64,000 bases of DNA, from positions 466,322-530,321 of the forward strand of contig NZ_SMGK01000003.1 in assembly GCF_004339725.1 (NCBI RefSeq), in the 5' to 3' direction. The first letter of the stretch is position 1. The number at the start of each line of letters is the position of its first letter. Below are positions 26,044 to 36,004 of this stretch, one piece after another. The DNA is from Acidipila rosea. Lineage in GTDB: Bacteria > Acidobacteriota > Terriglobia > Terriglobales > Acidobacteriaceae. The position numbers and the translations under genes are program-made. The notes beneath the pieces are model-generated. The model did no database searches, was not told the origin of the DNA, and was given only the letters and a program-made list of their open reading frames with translations.

Positions 26044-27345
26044 TCAACTAGCCCGTTGAATTTGCACGTCACGGGCAGTTTCAATAGCTCGGTCAAGTTG
26101 ACCATCAAAACTCGCGCTCCTTTGACGCCAGTCAAACTGAATTTGTTCGTCCGGTTCGATGGGTGTTCCTTCAAGAACGGTGCCTTTCCATGTGTAATAG
26201 GCCCCGGTCGGCAATGCCAGCCGGTACCCCTGACCCACCTTGACGGAAGTGGCGGAAAGCAGCCTTCCAGCGGTCTTCTCGCCAACTATTCTGGCGAGAT
26301 TGTTCTCGCGCGCGAACGCAACGATCATTTCGGCGGCGCTCGCGGTATGGCGATCTACTAGAAGAATTGTCCCTCCATGAAATTGCTTGTGGCCCAATTC
26401 CTCCGTCTCAAGCACGATAGGAGTTTTGGCGAGCATTGCCGGCGCAAACTGTAATGCCAGCAGCCAGAGTGCTTTCTTGGAAGTCGGGATGCTGCCGAAG
26501 CGACGAAACTGTTGTTTTTCGGAATCCAGATTCGGCGTCACGCGGCTTTTAGGAAGTGCGAACCCTACCGGAATCCTGCCGGGCGTGAGCAGACTCATAA
26601 CACGAAGCGCTCCAATTCCTCCTCCCGTATTCCCGCGAAGGTCGATGATGAGACTGTCTATTTTTCCTAATTTATCGACGGCACGCGAGATTTCGTTTGC
26701 AACTTCGACTCCGACCATCCCAGGGAACATCGCGACCTTTAGGTAGCCCAGCCCCTCTCCGAGATGCCGTGATTGAACGAGCGTAGGCTCGACGAAGTGC
26801 AGCTTCTTTCCTTTGGGTCGCGCCACATCGACGGCAACGGTGCGCCGCTGATCGTCTTTGCCCACGATGTCCAGAACGGTCTGCTTACCCATCGGGAAGA
26901 CCGGATGCTCCGGCGGGGTAATCTCCCGGCCATCCACGCTTAGAAGAATGTCTCCAGGCTCAATTCCGGCGATAGATGCGGCACCTCCCGAGTGGACATC
27001 CTGAAATATCCAACGCTTTCCGACCAGTGTTTCATCGGCTAGGTAGGTGGCGCTCAATGCGGCTCGGCTCGAAGCTCGTTGAGCGCGGCCATGAAAAAAT
27101 CCCAGATGAGACGTATGAAGCTCCGCCAGGAGATCGCTCATGGACTGTTCAAATCTATCTGCTGTGTCGGCTCCTTCAATCAATGGCCGGTGGCGCTCCA
27201 CAGCGTTCAGCCAATTATCGTTCAGTTTTTCCGGGAGATAGAATCGCTTATTCAAAGTGGCTAGTACGTTCTCAAGAATGGTGTGTCGTTCGCGCATGGA
27301 AAGCTGGACAGATGATTCCGCTGGGGCAGATTTATCTTTTGTCAT
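26044..27345 (-). CDS. S41-family C-terminal-processing-like peptidase
   Basis: 433 residues. A PDZ domain spans ~105-180 (AGIEPGDILLSVDGREI). The S41 core contains LIIDLRGNTGGG, the catalytic serine Ser336 in HTASAAEM, and Lys357 in VGEKTAG, a complete serine/lysine dyad. There is no signal peptide, unusual for Ctp proteases. The start overlaps the stop of the CHAT gene by four bases (ATGA), so the two proteases are co-translated and probably work together. The substrate is not known. Confidence 0.88.
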   Translation of the reverse strand: MTKDKSAPAESSVQLSMRERHTILENVLATLNKRFYLPEKLNDNWLNAVERHRPLIEGADTADRFEQSMSDLLAELHTSHLGFFHGRAQRASSRAALSATYLADETLVGKRWIFQDVHSGGAASIAGIEPGDILLSVDGREITPPEHPVFPMGKQTVLDIVGKDDQRRTVAVDVARPKGKKLHFVEPTLVQSRHLGEGLGYLKVAMFPGMVGVEVANEISRAVDKLGKIDSLIIDLRGNTGGGIGALRVMSLLTPGRIPVGFALPKSRVTPNLDSEKQQFRRFGSIPTSKKALWLLALQFAPAMLAKTPIVLETEELGHKQFHGGTILLVDRHTASAAEMIVAFARENNLARIVGEKTAGRLLSATSVKVGQGYRLALPTGAYYTWKGTVLEGTPIEPDEQIQFDWRQRSASFDGQLDRAIETARDVQIQRAS

Positions 27346-29981
27346 TGGATACTCCTTGAAGAAAGATTGCTATCTGGCGCTGAAAATAAACTGCCGTTCG
27401 GTTCACCGTTGAGCACGAAGGCCGCCCAATAGTACGGAGGAGAGCCTGAATTCAGCATTTCAAGTTGCGCTTGCCTCAAAGCCTCTGCCTTCTCTTCATG
27501 ACGGCCGAGATGTTCATAGAAAACGGTCATTAGGTGTGTGGTTGCGTGATCTTCAAGCTCCCAGAATGTGGACACCACACTTTGAGATCCCGCCTCGATG
27601 AATGCGTTTACGATATTCGCAGCCCCTTCCTCGCCGATTTGTCCCACACTGGTGTTACAGGCGGAGAGGGTTACGAGGTTGGCATTGAAATGAAGTTTCC
27701 TGATCTCCCGAACCTGCAGCAAGCTGTCATCGGTGAGCCCCGGCTCTGGAGCGAAGATAAGGGCTGAACGATCCGAGAACACGGGGTCAACATATCCGTG
27801 GAGGGCCAGGTGGACAACTTTGTAGTGGCTAAGCGGAAGACTTTTGAAATTTGTCTCTGTTGCGCGTGACCCCAACAAAACAGTGTTCGGCTTTGGCAGG
27901 TCGGACGCAATCGTTTCGACTTCATGCTGGCTCTCTGGCAGAGCGACGAGTTCCTTTCTGTCAGGTCCCGAAACTGCTCTGCGAATGCTTGTAAGAAGTG
28001 TGCTCGGGGATGATGAATTGGTTGTCCACGCTGCTACCCCTAGATACGGTAGATCGTCTCTCACCATTTGATTTGTGCGGTGTCTTAGAATGTCGAGCAC
28101 GGTTCCAGATGGAACCACGGTCACAAGATGTGAGGTCAGAATATAGTGGCCGCCGTTTTCCAGAGCTGAAAAGGGTAGGAGGTGGAGCTTTCCATCAGGT
28201 ACTACTATCAACGTCTGCTTGTCTTTGAATTCTTGAATTCCACCCAGAAGAGCATTGAAAAGCTGTTGTGCAAGCGCCTGATCGTTCTTTTGTTGCAATA
28301 TCTCAGACCTGTATCGCATCACCTGTTGCCCCAATATATCTTTCGATGGCAACGTATACCGATGGACAGTTTGATGGGTCACGGCGAGAGCATAGGATTG
28401 CGGGCTATCGAGGACATATTCAACAAAGAGTTCAGAAGGGCGAAGATCACGTTGCAGTTGCCTGAGATCCACGGGTTCTGGCGCTGTATCGACTTCCGCT
28501 GAATTCGGAGTCAATTGTTGCTCCACCTGATAAATCGCGTCCAGAATGTGGCCTCTAGCGGTCGGTTCATCGGTATTGAGCAATGCAAAATTCAGCTTTG
28601 TCAGGCGCTGCTCCATAAGATTCGGATCGTGTGGCGCAATCACCTCGTGATGCGTTAATGCTTGTGCTTCGACTCGACCTCGCGCGCGTTCGATCACATG
28701 AAACGCAGCAGCAGTCCTGCCTTGATTGCTCAAAGATGTGAAATATTCCGAGTACACCTCGCTCAAATCGCTCAGGAGTTGGCGTTCGACAGTCGGGGTC
28801 GGCACCTTGCTCAGAAGAGCGTCAAGCATATCTGCGCTCTTCTCATATAACTGATTTGACGATTTGATGTTTCCCCTCTTAGCCATAATGTCTGCCTTAA
28901 TGGCGAGATTCTTAGGAACAAAATACAGCTCATCGGGGATACGCTCGTTTGCCTCGATAGCTTCATTTATCGCGGCTAATGCTGATTCCAACGCTCCTTG
29001 ATGTAGATACGCCTTTGCGAGCAGACCATCTACCTGAGTCAAGCCGCGCCAATGCGATACCTTTTTTGCATATTGGGCGGACTGTCTGTAGTCGGATACG
29101 GCTTGATCCCAATTCCCCATTGCTTCGTAGACTCCAGCTCTGATTTGGTAAACGTCGGCGAGATGTTCGACAAGATGGTATCTGCCTACTCGCTCCATCT
29201 CCTCCCCCGCCAACGTCAACGCCTCTTGGCCTTTTCCAAGGCCGCTGAGAGCTCCGATTTTCGCGGTTATGGCAATCGTTGGATAAGCCGCGCCGGGAGT
29301 ATCTTTGGCGACGTTAATTGCTTCGTTCAGAGGGCCAAGAGCTTCTTTGTATTTGTGAAGTTCCACCAACCCTGTGCCATACATACTTGCATATCGAATA
29401 TGAGCGGCGGGATCAGCCGTCTTCGCCACTATCCATGCCTTGACCACATCCTTCTTCGCAGTCGCCATGTCTCCAAGGAGAAATGCCGCAATTCCTTGCT
29501 CACCGACCGCTCTGGATGCGAGCAGATAATGGTGCCGCCGAAGCGCCAAATTCTCAACTTGAGTCCACGTTTCTCTTGCCATTCCAGAGTCGTAGTTGAC
29601 TTCGAGCATTCCAAGGATCGTCAGAACGCGAAGCCGCGTTTCAGGATCACGCGCTTCAGGTAATTTCAGATCCTTTATTAGTATCGAGATTTGGGCCGGG
29701 ATTCCCGCTGAAGATTCGCTGTGAGCAGGCATCTCACTGACCCGCGCATAGAGTGCCCTTGAGAGTTGGTGTTTCTGTGCAAACTGGATTTCCGCTTGTC
29801 GGTACAGTGGTTCTGCTGCTATCCAGCTGTTCAGCCACGACATGTCGTCGGCTCGCTTGAGGAGCGCCTCTGGAGAGGCAGGATTCCTCCGGCGGAGGAC
29901 GTGGCATCCGACAACACTCAACAGGACGGCCAACAGCAAACCGGCAGCAATGCGGAATGGGGGAGGGACAACTCCGCGCAT
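27342..29981 (-). CDS. TPR-CHAT caspase-like protease, predicted lipoprotein
   Basis: 879 residues. The N-terminus has a hydrophobic signal and lipobox (LLSVVGC), so the protein is probably anchored at the outer face of the inner membrane or at the outer membrane. Residues ~35-450 are tetratricopeptide-like helices. The C-terminal CHAT domain carries His728 in VHLALHGYVD and Cys775 in TLSACNTSVG, the caspase-type dyad, and ends with TFWELEDHATTHLM and YYWAAFVLNGE. CHAT proteins act as proteases activated by TPR-sensed signals. It is co-translated with an S41 peptidase. Confidence 0.92.
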   Translation of the reverse strand: MRGVVPPPFRIAAGLLLAVLLSVVGCHVLRRRNPASPEALLKRADDMSWLNSWIAAEPLYRQAEIQFAQKHQLSRALYARVSEMPAHSESSAGIPAQISILIKDLKLPEARDPETRLRVLTILGMLEVNYDSGMARETWTQVENLALRRHHYLLASRAVGEQGIAAFLLGDMATAKKDVVKAWIVAKTADPAAHIRYASMYGTGLVELHKYKEALGPLNEAINVAKDTPGAAYPTIAITAKIGALSGLGKGQEALTLAGEEMERVGRYHLVEHLADVYQIRAGVYEAMGNWDQAVSDYRQSAQYAKKVSHWRGLTQVDGLLAKAYLHQGALESALAAINEAIEANERIPDELYFVPKNLAIKADIMAKRGNIKSSNQLYEKSADMLDALLSKVPTPTVERQLLSDLSEVYSEYFTSLSNQGRTAAAFHVIERARGRVEAQALTHHEVIAPHDPNLMEQRLTKLNFALLNTDEPTARGHILDAIYQVEQQLTPNSAEVDTAPEPVDLRQLQRDLRPSELFVEYVLDSPQSYALAVTHQTVHRYTLPSKDILGQQVMRYRSEILQQKNDQALAQQLFNALLGGIQEFKDKQTLIVVPDGKLHLLPFSALENGGHYILTSHLVTVVPSGTVLDILRHRTNQMVRDDLPYLGVAAWTTNSSSPSTLLTSIRRAVSGPDRKELVALPESQHEVETIASDLPKPNTVLLGSRATETNFKSLPLSHYKVVHLALHGYVDPVFSDRSALIFAPEPGLTDDSLLQVREIRKLHFNANLVTLSACNTSVGQIGEEGAANIVNAFIEAGSQSVVSTFWELEDHATTHLMTVFYEHLGRHEEKAEALRQAQLEMLNSGSPPYYWAAFVLNGEPNGSLFSAPDSNLSSRSIQ

Positions 29982-30036
29982 AGCTACTCAGTTAATACCT
30001 GCTAATAGTGCCAGAATCTCAAATCCGGGTCAATGT

Positions 30037-30858
30037 TTATGGCCAGTCCGCGATCAGGTCTACAAAAGCACGGAATCTAGCTTCTATCTCTGTCGCGGAG
30101 GTCGCCGGATAGCCAAGCTCATTCGCCAGTGCCTCAAGTTCGGATTGCCATTCCGTCGGAAGTTGGTTAGAAGGAGGAAAGTCGTGAGTGGCCCGCTGAG
30201 TGAAAACCTGTTTCGCTGCAAGGCGCACCGCCGTAATATCCAATTTTCCCAACAAATCAACCAACAGGATGTCCAGCACATCGCGGGCACGGCCTTGCGA
30301 ATATGGTCCCGTACAGGCGTGCAGTTTTTGGGCAACTTGCTCACTCAAATTCAAACAGCGGACCGGAGATGGTATGCGCAATCCCATTGCGGCAAGCCCG
30401 GGAATCGCAGGCTCCACAAGATCCACTGCACCCTCTCCCGATGAGCCGAGATCAACTTCGATGGTTTGCCACGCACGGGTTTTAAACCGGACAGCGAGTT
30501 CCAAGCGCACAGCGTCCACTTTGTCCATGCTCAATGGCTTGCCCTTTACCTGAAACGTGAAATCGTCGAATCCTAATGCTATTGCATCCTGAAATACCCG
30601 AAGTCTTTCCTCGCGTTTGCCAGCAACACCAATATCGATGTCCTTGGTTGCGCGAGCACCTTCAGCAAATCGAAGCTCCATCGCGACGCCACCCTTGAGG
30701 TAGTAGTTGGTCAGGACGCCCTCACTCACTGCCCGCTCCAGCACTCCGCAGAGTGCCAGAAAGGAGACCCATCGGCGGAGGCGCTCTTGTGCCAAGCCCT
30801 GTTCTCTGGCGACTCGCGCCAGCGTCTTCTCAAGACGTTCAACTGGCCGTGGAGTCAT
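30037..30858 (-). CDS. AbiEii-type nucleotidyltransferase toxin
   Basis: 273 residues. LKGGVAMELRF followed by ATKDIDIGV forms the nucleotidyltransferase active site of AbiEii/AbiGii toxins. VRCLNLSEQVAQKLHACTGP and RARDVLDILL are conserved in the family. The gene overlaps the AbiEi antitoxin gene by 20 bases in the same direction. In the family the toxin arrests growth by modifying RNA. This is the second type IV toxin-antitoxin pair in the window and is a different subtype from that at 8320. Confidence 0.9.
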   Translation of the reverse strand: MTPRPVERLEKTLARVAREQGLAQERLRRWVSFLALCGVLERAVSEGVLTNYYLKGGVAMELRFAEGARATKDIDIGVAGKREERLRVFQDAIALGFDDFTFQVKGKPLSMDKVDAVRLELAVRFKTRAWQTIEVDLGSSGEGAVDLVEPAIPGLAAMGLRIPSPVRCLNLSEQVAQKLHACTGPYSQGRARDVLDILLVDLLGKLDITAVRLAAKQVFTQRATHDFPPSNQLPTEWQSELEALANELGYPATSATEIEARFRAFVDLIADWP

Positions 30859-31471
30859 GTACTTTTACCTTGATTCCTTTGATTGACAATGAAAGGCCGT
30901 GAGCGGAGCGATTGATGGCCTTGCGAAGGCCATTTGCCTGAGCGGTGCTGAGTAGCCCTTCTCGGAGCGCATCGGTGATGGCCTGCCGGGCGATGTCAGT
31001 CCTGCGCGTTGTCGATAAGACGTCCATGATAGAGCGCGTCACGGTCGTGACAGGCATTCCCTCATGCTGGCTGATCTCCGGCACTGTAAGGTCGGCCCGA
31101 TGAATCATGATCCATTCGGGATGTTCCCGGCGGAGACGGGCGGATTTTGGAACCGTGAGATGCACCCGCGAAGGATTCACATCAGAGATGCCATAGAGGG
31201 CCAGCGCCGTCTCATGAGACAGAGCAATGCGCTCTGGTCCATGATGACTTGCTTGTGCCCACAGCACCGCTTCGCGGTATTGTGCGAGCCGGTCTGTCGG
31301 ATAGTGGGCAATCCGGTAAACGCCTCGGCTCATTCGTTCCAAGCGGCCACGCTGCCTCAACCGAGCAAGCACGGAATCTTGAATTCCCAGGGCGCGTGCT
31401 TCTTTAGACGTGAGCAGGCCATCATGTTCTTCAGCGAGTGCGTATAGCTCGTCCATGCGGGTGCGCGGCAT
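30839..31471 (-). CDS. AbiEi-type antitoxin (transcriptional repressor)
   Basis: 210 residues from ATG 31471 (the frame is open 12 codons further). A winged helix at the N-terminus (LTSKEARALGIQDSVLARLR) and the C-terminal AbiEi region (RIALSHETALALYGISDVNPS, then VTTVTRSIMDVL) identify it. AbiEi represses its own operon by binding inverted repeats. The large palindrome at 31502-31536 lies just upstream and is the likely operator. Confidence 0.9.
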   Translation of the reverse strand: MPRTRMDELYALAEEHDGLLTSKEARALGIQDSVLARLRQRGRLERMSRGVYRIAHYPTDRLAQYREAVLWAQASHHGPERIALSHETALALYGISDVNPSRVHLTVPKSARLRREHPEWIMIHRADLTVPEISQHEGMPVTTVTRSIMDVLSTTRRTDIARQAITDALREGLLSTAQANGLRKAINRSAHGLSLSIKGIKVKVHDSTAS

Positions 31472-31501
31472 AAATACAGTGTGCGGCGGTGGGGGGCGAA
31501 A

Positions 31502-31536
31502 TGTCAATATGGTTCCATAATGGAACTATATTGACA
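31502..31536. promoter_or_regulatory. 35-bp palindromic operator of the abiE pair
   Basis: TGTCAATAT-x-GTTCCAT, central A, ATGGAAC-x-ATATTGACA: a dyad with a single mismatched pair flanked by perfect arms. It lies 31 bases before the abiEi start. TTGACA boxes are formed on both strands within the arms, so binding would block the promoter. Confidence 0.75.
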
Positions 31537-31573
31537 GTCCTCAGGACTCCCGAACTCGTCTATCCTAGTTAGC

Positions 31574-32221
31574 TCAACAACAGTTCTCACCACGCATTGC
31601 GCGACTTCCTTCAATGAGCAGAATGGGCAGTGCAGCGAGTGCAGCCACCGAATCTATCCAATGGATGTGGAAGACTGCATTGATCGTCAGGCCAGCCAGC
31701 GTAAGTGCCGCGAGATAGGCGCATGTTGCTGATTGAATGGCATCCGCTGCTAAAGCTCGGCTGTTATTTAAAAGCGCTACCTTTCGTTTACCCCAGGCAA
31801 GCACTGGCATGATAATGAGTGCCGCTATCGTGATTCCAATTCCAAGGCAACTCGTCTCCGCATGGACACCGCCAATGAGAGACGCCACTGCGGTGAAGCC
31901 AACAATGGCCGCTAGCACAAAGAGCAAAATCCCCGCCCACCTCTCAGCGCGTCTTTTGCTGAAAGAGAACGCCGGCATAAATGAAAGGAGTACAACAGTT
32001 GCCGAGATTAGCTCCACAAGGCTATCGGAACCAAAGGCCAGAAGAGCTACGCTATGCGCCTGCTGCGCTGAGTAGAGAGACACAGCGGTTTCAACCAGCA
32101 TCCACACGATAGTAATGCCTTGCAGCCAAACGACTGCTGCTGGCATCGTTACCGGACGATCTTTGTCATGTTTCTTGCTGGTCATAAGCAAATCCAGTTT
32201 GGAAGCATCTACATCAACCAC
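31574..32221 (-). CDS. Cation diffusion facilitator-like transporter
   Basis: 215 residues with about six membrane segments. SVALLAFGSDSLVELISATV and SRALAADAIQSATCAYLAAL are the paired metal-site helices of CDF antiporters, which export Zn, Co, Cd or Fe. The cytoplasmic C-terminal domain of full CDF proteins is missing. The first codon is GTG at 32221, overlapping the ZIP stop by eight bases; ATG 32185 is an alternative. It is the last gene of the operon headed by the small Cys-rich gene at 38834. Confidence 0.7.
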   Translation of the reverse strand: MVDVDASKLDLLMTSKKHDKDRPVTMPAAVVWLQGITIVWMLVETAVSLYSAQQAHSVALLAFGSDSLVELISATVVLLSFMPAFSFSKRRAERWAGILLFVLAAIVGFTAVASLIGGVHAETSCLGIGITIAALIIMPVLAWGKRKVALLNNSRALAADAIQSATCAYLAALTLAGLTINAVFHIHWIDSVAALAALPILLIEGSRAMRGENCC

Positions 32222-32924
32222 TGATTATGTCGAGAATCAAAATACTTAAAAATCCCACAAAGAAAATGGCGGTCGTGGAGGTGGTATCTTCCAGCTTATG
32301 CGCCTCCAACAGCAATTCTTCCGTCGCCAGGAAAAGGAGTGCGGCTACTCCGAAGCCAAGTGCCGCAGTGAGGAAAGGCGCTGAAAGATAGTCCAGGATG
32401 AAGGCCCCGAGAGCACTACCAATAAGTAAGAAGCACGAAACGCCTGCCGTAATTGTGAAAGCTCTCCAGCGTGAAAGCTGGCGACTTCGCAACTCTCCGA
32501 TGAGTGCCAATCCAAGGGAAGCCAATTCAAGTGTCAGGGCAACAGTAAGCAGCTTTCCCTGTTTCCTTCCAGCAGCGAATCCTATGGCGATGACAATCCC
32601 GTCCAGCAATAGATCAATTCCCGTTGCAGCGATATAGCTTTTCGGGATTGTTAGGGCGGCGTTCTTTGAAGACCCTCCGCTCTCTGTCCGCTTGAGTATC
32701 ACCAGGACAATAACTGCCAAAGAAAATCCCAGCACAGTTGGAATGGGGGAGCGCCTATGCAGCAACTCGGGAATCAACTCCACAGCAACGGCGGCGACAA
32801 CCACTCCGGCTGCAAGATGCTGCATGAGGCAGCGAATGCGGTCGCTTTTTTGAGAGAAGACGGCGCAAGCAGCAGCCACAAGCGCCGCCGCCACGGGAAA
32901 GAGCGAATAGAGAACGGCGTTCAA
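32214..32924 (-). CDS. ZIP-family metal transporter
   Basis: 236 residues and about eight membrane helices. HLAAGVVVAAVAVELIPE and DLLLDGIVIAIGF resemble helices IV and V of ZIP transporters, and LFLATEELLLEAH supplies another metal-binding helix. ZIP proteins usually bring Zn, Fe or Mn into the cytoplasm, the opposite of its neighbours' direction. The start overlaps the RND gene's stop by four bases. Confidence 0.75.
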   Translation of the reverse strand: MNAVLYSLFPVAAALVAAACAVFSQKSDRIRCLMQHLAAGVVVAAVAVELIPELLHRRSPIPTVLGFSLAVIVLVILKRTESGGSSKNAALTIPKSYIAATGIDLLLDGIVIAIGFAAGRKQGKLLTVALTLELASLGLALIGELRSRQLSRWRAFTITAGVSCFLLIGSALGAFILDYLSAPFLTAALGFGVAALLFLATEELLLEAHKLEDTTSTTAIFFVGFLSILILDIISG

Positions 32925-35900
32925 GCCTGAACTCCCTTTGCTTCACGCCGTTGTTCTACCCATTTGTAAAGCGTTGGAAGAACCAGCAATGTCAACAACG
33001 TGGAAGTTACCAGGCCGCCGATCACGACGGTAGCAAGCGGCCGCTGGACTTCGGCTCCGGCTCCGTGGGAAACGGCCATCGGGATAAATCCGAGACTGGC
33101 GACGAGTGCTGTCATCAGGACGGGGCGTAGTCGCGTCAGCGCGCCTTGCTCCACGGCCTCTTCAATAGGACAACCTTTCTGCCTCAGCTCGCGGATATAC
33201 GTCAGAAGAACAATGCCATTCAGAACCGCAATGCCAAACAGTGCGATGAATCCGACCCCTGCGGAAATACTGAATGGCAATCCGCGCACAAGCAGGGCTA
33301 GAATGCCGCCCGTTGCCGCCAGCGGAATGTTCAGGAAGATAAGCAACGCCGGAAAGGTAGCTTGAAAATTGAAATAGAGCAAAACGAAGATGAGCGTCAG
33401 CGCAGCAGGCACTACAATCATTAGTCTTTGACTTGCACTTTTAAGCTGCTCGAATTGGCCGCTCCATTCCAATTGGTACCCGCTTGGAATTTTGATCTGG
33501 GTGGCGATTGCCTGTTTGGCAGCGCTGACGAAGCTGGCAAGATCACGTCCGCGAACATTTACCTCCACGCTGATCCGTCTCTGACCACCCTCGCGGCTGA
33601 TTTGCGCTGGGCCATCCTCTTCCTGAATGTCGGCGAGTTGAGCAAGCGGGATGAAATGTCCTTCATTGTCACCTACCCGCAAATTTCCGATTGCTTCATC
33701 CGTGGCACGCTGCTGCTCAGGAAAGCGGACCTGCAAAGCGAAGCGTCGATTACCTTCCACTATCTCGCCTACAGTTTTGCCTCCAATAGCTTGAATTGTG
33801 TCCAACACATCTGAGGCATCCAGGCCGTGACGTGCAAGTGCATCGCGACGAAGTCGGAGGCGCAAATAAGGCAGACCTGCAACCCGTTCGGCGCGCACAT
33901 CGGCCGCCCCGGGGATTTTCTGGACAACTGCCGCGATCTGATCGGCCTTCTGCCGCAAGGTGTCCAAGTTATCTCCGAACAGCTTGATTGCAATATCACT
34001 GCGCGAACCGCCTTCCATCAATTCCTGCATTCGCATCTGGATTGGCTGCGAAAAGCTGTATACCGCTCCTGGCGCCTCCTCGCCCAACCGTTTCTTCATC
34101 GCAGCAATAAGATCGTTTTTGCTGCGTTTCACGGGCCATTGCTCGGTCGGCTTCAACATCACATACACATCGCTCTGGTCGATAGCCATTGGATCGGTGG
34201 CAACCTCCGGGCTTCCGGTCCTACTAAAGACGTGAGACACTTCCGGAAATTCACGGAGTACCGTTTCGACAATTTGGTTGCCATGCAACGATTCGGTGAT
34301 GGAGATTCCCGGAACCCTGTACATCTGTACAAGTATCGAACCCTCATCGAGAGACGGAATAAACACAGCACCCAAAAATGGAATAGCAAACAATGAAGCC
34401 AAAAAGATTCCCAGGGCGATGCCGCCAGTCCAAAAGGGTGAGCGTAATGCCCGCTTGAGAGCTGGCCGGTAGAAGTGGTCTGCCTTCCGCATCAGCCAGG
34501 TGTGTTCTTTTTTTGGATGCTTGGGAAGCGCATACCAGCCGAGTACAGGCATCACTGTAAGCGCGATGACGAGCGATGCCAAAAGAGCAAACAGGACGGT
34601 TACCGCCATGGGCTTGAACATCTTGCCCTCGACGCCGCTCAGTGTCAGGATCGGAACATAAACCAGAACAATAATAAGGACACCGAAGAAGATGGGCTTT
34701 GCCACTTCACGCGCGGCAGAACCAAAGACACTTTCCAGATCTTCGTCCGGTTTGCGGTGATGGAGCCGACGCAGGATATTTTCGATGATAACGACCGAAC
34801 CATCTACAATTAGTCCGAAGTCGAGGGCACCAAGACTCATCAGGTTACCGGAGATATTGGCTTGGACCATGCCAATAAATGCGGCCAGCATGGATAATGG
34901 AATCGCAAGTGAAACAATGATGCCGGCCCTGAAGCTACCGAGCAGCAGAAGCAGGACCGCGATGACCAACAAGCCTCCTTCAATCAGGTTTCGAGTGACC
35001 GTGTGAATCGTTCGGTTAACGAGATCTGTACGGTCATAAAGTGGCACAATGCGTACACCTGGCGGCAAAGTTTTTTGGATCTCAGCCAAACTGTCTTTTA
35101 CTCGAATGGCGACGGCCCGGGAATTGTCACCAACCAACATCATGGATACGCCTAAAACAATTTCCCCCTTTCCATCCTCAGTCGCAAATCCATTACGGAC
35201 CATTGGGGCATACTGGACATTGCCAATGTTCCGTATGAAGATGGGAGTCCCGGTAGGTGAGTTGCCCACCACAATGTTTTCAATATCTGACAGGCTTCCG
35301 ATCAGTCCCTCTCCGCGGATAAGCGACTGTTGCTCAGAATGTTCAATGTAGGCACCTCCTGAGTTCGCATTATTTTTGGAGAGAGCTTCAATGACACGTC
35401 GAAGGGGAATGTGATACCCCGTGAGCTTGTCGTTATCGACTGCCACCTGATATGTCTTGAGTTCTCCTCCCTGGCTGTTCACTTCGACAATGCCTGACAC
35501 CTGACGCAACTTCGGTGCGATGTCCCAATCGAGAATCGTTCTCAATTCCATCGGACTGCGCCCAGAGCCAGTCACGTTGAATTGATAGATTTCTCCCAGG
35601 CCGGTAGAAATGGGTCCCATTTCCGGAACGCCTACGGTGGCTGGAATTGCTTCCTTTGCTTGCGGCAGCCTTTCGTTGACAAGGTTCCTGCAAAAGTAGG
35701 TGTCCATGCCGTCCTTAAAGTAGATAGCAACATAGGACAATCCGTACTTCGATGTTGACTGAATGTGCGTGACTCCAGGCAGCCCGCTCATCGCCAGTTC
35801 AACAGGAAATGAAATCAGTTGCTCGACTTCCAGTGGAGACAGACTGGGAGCACGCGTGAGAACAAGTACCTGGTTCGGCGTAATGTCTGGCTCGGCGTCC

Positions 35901-36004
35901 ATCGGAAGGTTACGAAGCGAAACGACGCCAAGCACGATGACAAACACAGTAGCTAACAGCACAAGAACACGATAACGAAGGGCGGCTTCAACAAGACGAT
36001 CCAT
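32921..36004 (-). CDS. czcA: CzcA-type heavy-metal RND efflux pump
   Basis: 1027 residues, the usual HME-RND length with 12 membrane helices. The helix-4 motif GALDFGLIVDGSVVIIEN is the DFG...DG form seen in the Co/Zn/Cd or Ni subgroup, unlike the copper type at 40910. It forms the proton-driven inner-membrane pump of the tripartite complex. It overlaps the adaptor gene by one base (TAATG) and the ZIP gene by four. The exact metal is inferred. Confidence 0.9.
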   Translation of the reverse strand: MDRLVEAALRYRVLVLLATVFVIVLGVVSLRNLPMDAEPDITPNQVLVLTRAPSLSPLEVEQLISFPVELAMSGLPGVTHIQSTSKYGLSYVAIYFKDGMDTYFCRNLVNERLPQAKEAIPATVGVPEMGPISTGLGEIYQFNVTGSGRSPMELRTILDWDIAPKLRQVSGIVEVNSQGGELKTYQVAVDNDKLTGYHIPLRRVIEALSKNNANSGGAYIEHSEQQSLIRGEGLIGSLSDIENIVVGNSPTGTPIFIRNIGNVQYAPMVRNGFATEDGKGEIVLGVSMMLVGDNSRAVAIRVKDSLAEIQKTLPPGVRIVPLYDRTDLVNRTIHTVTRNLIEGGLLVIAVLLLLLGSFRAGIIVSLAIPLSMLAAFIGMVQANISGNLMSLGALDFGLIVDGSVVIIENILRRLHHRKPDEDLESVFGSAAREVAKPIFFGVLIIVLVYVPILTLSGVEGKMFKPMAVTVLFALLASLVIALTVMPVLGWYALPKHPKKEHTWLMRKADHFYRPALKRALRSPFWTGGIALGIFLASLFAIPFLGAVFIPSLDEGSILVQMYRVPGISITESLHGNQIVETVLREFPEVSHVFSRTGSPEVATDPMAIDQSDVYVMLKPTEQWPVKRSKNDLIAAMKKRLGEEAPGAVYSFSQPIQMRMQELMEGGSRSDIAIKLFGDNLDTLRQKADQIAAVVQKIPGAADVRAERVAGLPYLRLRLRRDALARHGLDASDVLDTIQAIGGKTVGEIVEGNRRFALQVRFPEQQRATDEAIGNLRVGDNEGHFIPLAQLADIQEEDGPAQISREGGQRRISVEVNVRGRDLASFVSAAKQAIATQIKIPSGYQLEWSGQFEQLKSASQRLMIVVPAALTLIFVLLYFNFQATFPALLIFLNIPLAATGGILALLVRGLPFSISAGVGFIALFGIAVLNGIVLLTYIRELRQKGCPIEEAVEQGALTRLRPVLMTALVASLGFIPMAVSHGAGAEVQRPLATVVIGGLVTSTLLTLLVLPTLYKWVEQRREAKGVQA

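Noticed and set aside
26044..29981. CHAT protease as a CRISPR-guided caspase (Craspase) component
   Set aside because: No type III effector (gRAMP, Cas7-11) is present, and the CHAT protein is a predicted exported lipoprotein about 10 kb from a type I-E array.
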